Assembly (NCBI GenBank): GCA_013146195.2
Contig: CM028379.1
Coordinates: 93,415,401-93,479,400, forward strand
Direction of reading: 5' to 3'
Source of the DNA: Codonopsis lanceolata
Lineage: Eukaryota; Streptophyta; Magnoliopsida; Asterales; Campanulaceae
Length of the DNA: 64,000 nucleotides
The translations under genes were made by a program, and so were the position numbers. The first letter of the stretch is position 1; each line of letters begins with the position of its first letter. A model generated the notes under the pieces. It was not told where the DNA came from and searched no databases. It saw nothing but the letters and a program-made list of their open reading frames with translations. This document shows, piece by piece, positions 58,527 through 64,000 of this stretch.

Positions 58527-58680
58527 AAATATTTGGGTAAGACGATTTTACGAATATTTTTTATACGATAAATTCTCTTTATCCGATCCACCGTGTGTTG
58601 GTAGGTTGAGCTGTGAGAAAGTGAAACCTCGTTTTATGAATTAAGATCCGTAAGACGGTCTTATAAGAGACCTACTCTTT
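58527..58680. mobile_element. Palindromic TAAGACGGTCTTA-family MITE, copy d
   Basis: The best preserved copy: tttgggtaagacgattttac at the left, aagatccgtaagacggtctt ataagagac at the right, with ccgatccaccgtgtgttgg in the middle. About 154 bp. Confidence 0.8.
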
Positions 58681-59019
58681 CAAGTATATATATATCTTTC
58701 ATTTGGCCAATCAATGTCTTAAAATAAAATTTTATTCATTATAAAAATTAAAATTTATGTCTATCAAATCTAGGGTATAGCTTATACGCAATAAAGAATA
58801 AACACATGCAATTTAGAAAAAGAATCATCGGTATTTTCATGTCACTTGTATTAAAAAGGTTTACACCAATGGTGTATTAAAAAAATTTACTCTTATATCT
58901 CTCTATTTTGACCAAATAGTTTAAGTTTGAAATTCGAGTCATCATGTGGATAAGTGGTGAATCATTACTGATCTTCTTTAAGAAAAAAAAAAAAAAGTTT
59001 AAGTTTGAAAAGCTTAATA

Positions 59020-59255
59020 CTTCCTCCGTTTCAAACAAAGAGTTCATCATACTATTTTGAGATGTTTCACATTAAGAGTGCACTTTCAAAAATTATGTAT
59101 GTAAGCTCTATAACATAAACTTTACCCTCCATATTTGATATTAACATATTTATTATGTTCAAACATTATCGTAATTATAACGAATTATAATGCTAGTTAT
59201 ATCCCCCTTAATTATTAGATTATTCGAACGTGAACTCTTTGGGTGGATCAAGTGA
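59020..59255. mobile_element. Stowaway MITE
   Basis: 236 bp, starts cttcctccgtttcaaacaaa and ends gggtggatcaagtgag, flanked by TA (59018-59019 and 59256-59257). The subterminal agagttc/gaactct pair is well kept. Confidence 0.8.
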
Positions 59256-59598
59256 GTATAAATTCCCAAGTCTCTGATAAATGTTCCTACTTTCTATTTT
59301 GGAATGTCCAAACTAATATTACTAAATACTTTTGATGTACAAATTTTCTACCATTTTTAGCAATTTACCCTTTCATTTAATACTATCAACATTACAAATC
59401 TTAGAAAAGTTAAATAATTAATGAAAAATAAAATGTAATGGGTACATAATTAATGAGACAAGAAGAGAGTGTAATGAGCATTATCATTCAAACACATTTT
59501 ACAACCCACCCTTTAACACGTTCTTAAAACTTATATTTTGTCCGCTAGAAATATTTATCTGATACTTTGAAAGTAACATATTAGCATCCATAGAAATT

Positions 59599-60626
59599 GA
59601 TCATACATACAAAAACTTTTGAGCATATACGAATACGAAGATGAATATGTCATATATACATGTATATGGTGGGTAGTGAAAGGATATGATAATTGTAAAC
59701 ATAATTATGAAAGTTGATTTTTAATGAGAAAAAAAAAACCATAAAATATTGGATTTTATTGAATTGAAATGGAGCGAGTAAATAAAAAAAAAGTAATAGG
59801 GATTCAAACTTTTTTGTCCAAAAAAAGTTATCAACAAAATTGATGTGGCGTGTTAATAAATTGTCAAATTGAGTTTAAAAAAATCTAAACGTGATTTATT
59901 TCTTTTCTAAAGGGTGGGAGTAGAATTGATAATATTTTAAATTTAAGTTTCAATAATCATAAAATAATTTTGATGGGATGGAATATTAATCTTAATTTCG
60001 TACAAAATTTAAAAGGAGATTACGCCATGATCATCTTAGATACACATACAAATACGGGTTTGAAACAAAATAATTTATTTTGCCTTTTTCTTTTAAAAAG
60101 TTTTTGCTAGATAAGATCATACATACAAAAACTTTTGAGCATATACGAATACGAAGATAAATATGTCATATATACATGTATATGGTGGGTAGTGAAAGGA
60201 TATGATAATTGTAAACATAATTATGAAAGTTGATTTTTAATGAGAAAAAAAAAACCATAAAATATTGGATTTTATTGAATTGAAATGGAGCGAGTAAATA
60301 AAAAAAGAAAGTAATAGGGATTCAAACTTTTTTTGTCCAAAAAAAGTTATCAACAAAATTGATGTGGCGTGTTAATAAATTGTCAAATTGAGTTTAAAAA
60401 AATCTAAACGTGATTTATTTCTTTTCTAAAGGGTGGGAGTAGAATTGATAATATTTTAAATTTAAGTTTCAATAATCATAAAATAATTTTGATGGGATGG
60501 AATATTAATCTTAATTTCGTACAAAATTTAAAAGGAGATTACGCCATGATCATCTTAGATACACATACAAATACGGGTTTGAAACAAAATAATTTATTTT
60601 GCCTTTTTCTTTTAAAAAGTTTTTGC
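59599..60626. repeat. Near-perfect 516-bp tandem duplication
   Basis: 59599-60107 is repeated at 60115-60626, separated by 7 bases (tagataa). The copies differ by one substitution (gaagatgaat vs gaagataaat) and about three 1-2-bp length changes in homopolymer runs. No gene in the unit. Such low divergence implies a very recent event or an assembly artefact. Confidence 0.97.
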
Positions 60627-60871
60627 AGTAAGTAAATTAGCAACTTTCACGTGGAGAGACCTTTTAGTGACTCAGACTCTGGGCGTATAATCTTTTTTGA
60701 TAATTGAAAAACTATTGAATTGGCTTGGCGGAATTTGGCGCATGCAAGTGGGACGGTTCATTTATTGTTTCTCAACTACAAAGCTGTCATGTGGTCTGTG
60801 GCTTAGGTTTGTTTAATTGTCATTTTTTTTTGTGAAAAGTTTTGTCCAAACTATTGCATTTAGTAGAAGGT

Positions 60872-61015
60872 AAATATTTGTGTAAAATGATTTTATGGAT
60901 ATGTTTTGTAAGATGAGTTCTATTTACTTAATTTATCGTGTGCTAGTGGGTTGACGTGTAAGATAATAAAACTCTATTCTACGAATTAAAATTCGTAAGA
61001 CGGTCTTACAGGATA
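60872..61015. mobile_element. Palindromic TAAGACGGTCTTA-family MITE, copy e
   Basis: Left tttgtgtaaaatgattttat, right aattcgtaagacggtcttac; the internal segment is altered but in family order. Confidence 0.7.
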
Positions 61016-61451
61016 TGCACACTGTGTACATCTGTCATATTACTAGTTTTGATAATACAAAGGTGGAGGTTAACCACACTAAAAAAACTCATTTTTTACA
61101 CCTATTTTCTTTATTGAAGTATTGTACCTTACACTCTATATTGTAAAAAATGAAATATAAAAAATGAATTTTGAGATGTTTAGTCTCCCACCCTAAATGG
61201 TCAAATTTATCCTCTCTACGTTTTATTCGATACTTTTCTTGATCATATCACTTTCCACATTGGCGTTTTTTTCCCCTCAATTTACGTCATTACCAGCCTT
61301 TAAAAAAATATTAGTGTAACTTTTCTTTTTTGTTTTGTTCCAAAAACATAGTTTTACTTCGGATATAATTTTAGTACAATTTAAAGTTTGTATAAACAAA
61401 TCTGACAAAAATGTTAACAAGTTTAACTTGTCAAAAGGGTATTACTTTTTG

Positions 61452-61605
61452 AGTAAGTCTTATGTAAGACGATCTTACGGATCCTAATTCGTTAGACGAA
61501 ATCCAACACTTTCACAACTCAATTCATCAAAGCACAGTGGGTTGGATAATGATGATTCGTTTTACAAAAAATATCCGTAAGACCATCTTACCTACATTTT
61601 TACCT
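61452..61605. mobile_element. Palindromic TAAGACGGTCTTA-family MITE, copy f
   Basis: Inverted orientation relative to copy d: tgtaagacgatcttacggat at the left, tccgtaagaccatcttacct at the right, with ttcacaactcaattcatcaa inside. Confidence 0.78.
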
Positions 61606-61868
61606 TAACTTTTTGGGGACAAAGGGAAAATATCTCGCGAAAATATGTGGAAGGTTTAAAATTTGTGAATTAGGTTCTTCATGGCAAGGACGTATTATAC
61701 CTTTTCGATAAACAATTAGAAGAATGACTAAATAATTTTGGACAAGTCTCTAGTAAGACCGTCTTACGGATCTTTATTCGTAAGACGAAGCTTTACTTTC
61801 TCACAGCTTAATCCATTAATATACGATGAATCGGGTAAAGAGGATCCGTCTTACAAAAAATATTTGTA

Positions 61869-63052
61869 GGCAAAACACACCTTTGGGCCACTGTACTTAT
61901 CAAAACATTGCAATTAGGCCACTGAGACGTCAAAATTTTCGGGATGACCACTGTACCAGACTTATCTTGCACGTTAACCATTTTTTTGGATGGACGTTAA
62001 GTTTGGTTAAGTTTGGACGTTAAGTTAGATTAAATGTCTATATTACCCTCGTCTTCATCATTAGAATATTGGCCCCAATCTCAATCCCAAACTCAATCCA
62101 ATTCCATTGACGACCACTCCCGAAAATCAGACCCCAATAATCCCCCCCTCTTGTCTTTCCCCGTTTCGTCTCTCCTTACATCAGCCGCCGAAAATCCGAC
62201 AACATCGATTGGCCCCTTGGCCGCTACCGTCGACTCTGCCTCCTACAAGAAGAAGCACCATCGATTCTCCCTCCTCACCAACATATTCAGATCCAGATCG
62301 CACTGGCGGATTCCGACTCAATTCGAATTCGATCCTGTGGTTTCGGTTTCTAATTCTCGGGAATCCACGGGGGTTGCCCCTCCAACGTCGTAGTCTTCTT
62401 GGTTCTCCGGCATTTTACCCCGTCGTCAGAGAAATCAATCGCGTCTTTTCTCTCTTGATGAGCCACCAATTGCTTCAGGAGGATTACGGATACAGCCTAG
62501 GTATAGAGATCGAGGGATGTCTCCGGAGAGATTTCCCGAAGACGAGGAATGCTACGATAGCGGGTACTCGTCGGAGTCATCGCAAGGGTGGAAGCAGACT
62601 CCGATGAGGAAAACCCAGCCAGGTCGACGACCGAATCATGGCCGGAACGTTACTGGACTTGCGAGCGTGCTATGGCTTAAATTGGCTCATCCCTTCCATT
62701 ATGCATCTTTTTCAGATCTGGACAGAAGGTGTTACACTTCGCACACAAATGGGGCCGCCAGTGGGTGTCCTTTTATACGCTTGTTGTGCGATTTGGCTAG
62801 GGTCACGGACGAGATCTGATGGCCTTTGGTCAAGGACGAGGCTGCTGCCAAACGTAGAGGACTATAGCGGGAAACAGTGATGATGATAAAGATGAGGGCA
62901 AAATAGACATTTAACCAAACTTAATGTCCATCCAAAAAAGGGGTTAACGTGCAAGATAAGTCTGGTACAGTGGCCATCCTGAAAATTTTGACGTCTTAGT
63001 GGCCTAATTGCAATGTTTTGATAAGTACAGTGGCCCAAAGGTGTGTTTTGCC
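61869..63052 (+). mobile_element. MULE carrying a host gene (Pack-MULE), nested in a MITE
   Basis: Terminal inverted repeats of about 170 bp, starting ggcaaaacacacctttgggc (61869) and ending with its complement at 63052, with only a few mismatches. A perfect 9-bp duplication, atatttgta, at 61860-61868 and 63053-63061. The interior is GC-rich (62075-62870) with one long plus-strand coding frame; no transposase. Its repeats are unrelated to those of the other two MULE families in the window. Confidence 0.93.
62034..62819 (+). pseudogene. Captured plant gene of unknown function, one internal stop
   Basis: The frame from ATG 62034 (within the MULE inverted repeat) runs 262 codons to TGA 62817-62819, broken only by TAG at 62391-62393. 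Before the stop: SASYKKKHHRFSLLTNIFRS then RSHWRIP. After it: SSWFSGILPRRQRNQSRLFS, LDEPPIASGGLRIQPRYRDR, GMSPERFPEDEECYDSGYSS and ESSQGWKQTPMRKTQPG. It is Ser/Pro/Arg-rich, with an acidic-Tyr-Ser block, no signal peptide or membrane segment, and looks like a conserved but disordered plant protein. From about codon 210 (TGLASVLWLKLAHPF) the composition changes, suggesting that the captured piece ends and other sequence supplies the tail. I do not recognise the family. If the TAG is a single mutation, the second half could still be translated from Met 62517. Confidence 0.65.
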
Positions 63053-63179
63053 ATATTTGTAAGACAGTTTTACATAAGTTTTAAAAAATGAATAATAACA
63101 CTTGAAATAAAAGTATTGATTTAGATGCAATTTATTACTTTTATTAAGTCTTATTATAAATACAATAACATAAAATGAA

Positions 63180-63335
63180 GAGTAGGTTTCCTGTAATACC
63201 ATCTTACGGATTTTAGTTCCTAAGAGTTAAGACGAAACTCCACTCTCTCACAGCTCAACTCATTAACATACGATTGATCGAGTAAAGATGATTCGTCTTA
63301 CAAAAAATGTCTATAAAACCGTCTTATACAAGTAT
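63180..63335. mobile_element. Palindromic TAAGACGGTCTTA-family MITE, copy h
   Basis: Left taataccatcttacggattt, right aaaatgtctataaaaccgtc ttata, with ctctcacagctcaactcatt inside. Confidence 0.75.
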
Positions 63336-63339
63336 TTGT

Positions 63340-63538
63340 CTTTTTTATAAGAGGATGTTTCGCTTAAAATAGTTTACTTTTTAAAATTGTATATAATTTT
63401 CATAACATTTCAACATTATTTTTCACACTTGATATTAATAAACAATTAATTATGCTTAAATATTTTTTTTAATTATAATCAAATCTAATACTACTAGTTA
63501 TATACTGATGGATTATTTGAGTGGAGTGGAGGGAGTAT
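63340..63538. mobile_element. Stowaway-like MITE, degraded
   Basis: The left end is unclear (ataagaggatgtttcgctta); the right end is gagtggagtggagggagta. Internal similarity to the other Stowaway-type elements. Confidence 0.5.
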
Positions 63539-63593
63539 TATTTAGGTGAATATTTTTTAAAGTGTATTTTTTATTTTAATCTCTCACCTTTTG

Positions 63594-63725
63594 CAAAAAT
63601 TTGGGTAAAACAGTTTTACAGATATCTTTGTAAGACATTTTCTTTAGTTGATTTATGGTGCATTGGTGAATTAAGCTGTGAGAAAATAAAGTTCTTTCTT
63701 ATGAATCAAGATTTATAAATTATAA
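63594..63725. mobile_element. Palindromic TAAGACGGTCTTA-family MITE, copy i
   Basis: Left aaaatttgggtaaaacagtt, internal gaattaagctgtgagaaaat, right aatcaagatttataaattat; the most diverged member of the cluster. Confidence 0.6.
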
Positions 63726-64000
63726 AGAGTAAATCGTTATAGTATCAAACAATATAAGGAAAAAGAGGTTTGTACAGTACAACAGATGGTGTAACAGTGG
63801 CCAAATTACGGGTTGGGCATTTATGCGGGAATTTCCGTTATATTTAATCCCTTTGAACGCAGTTTATCGTTTAAAAAAGGAAAATTCTACGGAAACCAAA
63901 TTCTCAAATCTCAAGGACAGCCTGCCAGGAAAAAACAAACCACCCGCTGTAATCATCTTTCAACCCAATCACCGGGAAATCATATCCCCTCATCCATTGC
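63726..64000. other. Window end, no gene
   Basis: Composition becomes less AT-rich toward the right edge (63900-64000), without an assignable frame. It may approach a gene or another element beyond the window. Confidence 0.3.

Larger units (their letters stand above)
61742..63080. mobile_element. Palindromic MITE, copy g, split by a MULE
   Basis: Left part 61742-61868 (agtaagaccgtcttacggat ... cttacaaaaaatatttgta) and right part 63062-63080 (agacagttttacataag) together make one MITE of the family. The MULE at 61869-63052 inserted in its last 30 bp and duplicated atatttgta. Confidence 0.85.

Overview
This window is nuclear DNA of a flowering plant, most likely a eudicot. It is AT-rich and intron-bearing in style, with no operons or bacterial-type gene density. 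It is filled with plant transposon classes: PIF/Harbinger, hAT, Mutator-like (MULE), Stowaway MITEs, Helitrons, Ty3/gypsy and Ty1/copia. I found no intact host protein-coding gene, no rRNA or tRNA gene and no CRISPR array. The coding-like stretches are decayed transposase or gag pieces, or fragments of host genes carried inside transposons.

Layout. 0.5-1.4 kb: deletion derivative of a Harbinger element with a TAA target duplication. 2.4-5.5 kb: 3.1-kb element with long inverted repeats, filled with a 21-bp satellite, a hAT end and a gag fragment. 6.8-8.2 kb: MULE carrying a decayed ATL-type RING-H2 gene. 8.7-10.2 kb: MULE with a perfect 9-bp target duplication carrying a scrambled sucrose-transporter gene. 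10.2-12.7 kb: Stowaway MITE and a hAT element. 13.1-15.4 kb: hAT transposase tail broken by the 5' part of a Ty3/gypsy element that runs into a 100-N gap. 15.5-29.7 kb: consecutive minus-strand Helitrons with carried-over exons and 5' gene ends. 30.4-35.8 kb: tandem and dispersed copies of an unnamed element rich in GCATCGCGATGC palindromes, plus Helitron 3' ends. 37.0-38.1 kb: hAT element with a second hAT nested in it. 39.2-42.7 kb: near full-length but dead Harbinger element with both ORFs. 45.8-50.6 kb: a Helitron end, GC-rich repeats and a Stowaway. 51.0-53.9 kb: hAT-like element holding a Ty1/copia solo LTR. 54.1-57.5 kb: Helitron with a MULE inside it. 58.0-63.7 kb: cluster of small palindromic MITEs, a recent 516-bp tandem duplication, and a third gene-carrying MULE nested in one MITE.

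The elements do not form a pathway; the story is layered insertion and gene capture. Three separate MULEs carry host gene sequence (ATL E3 ligase, sucrose transporter, and a conserved-looking gene I cannot name), and the Helitrons carry spliced-looking exons. Family names come from motif recognition by eye; no database search was possible.
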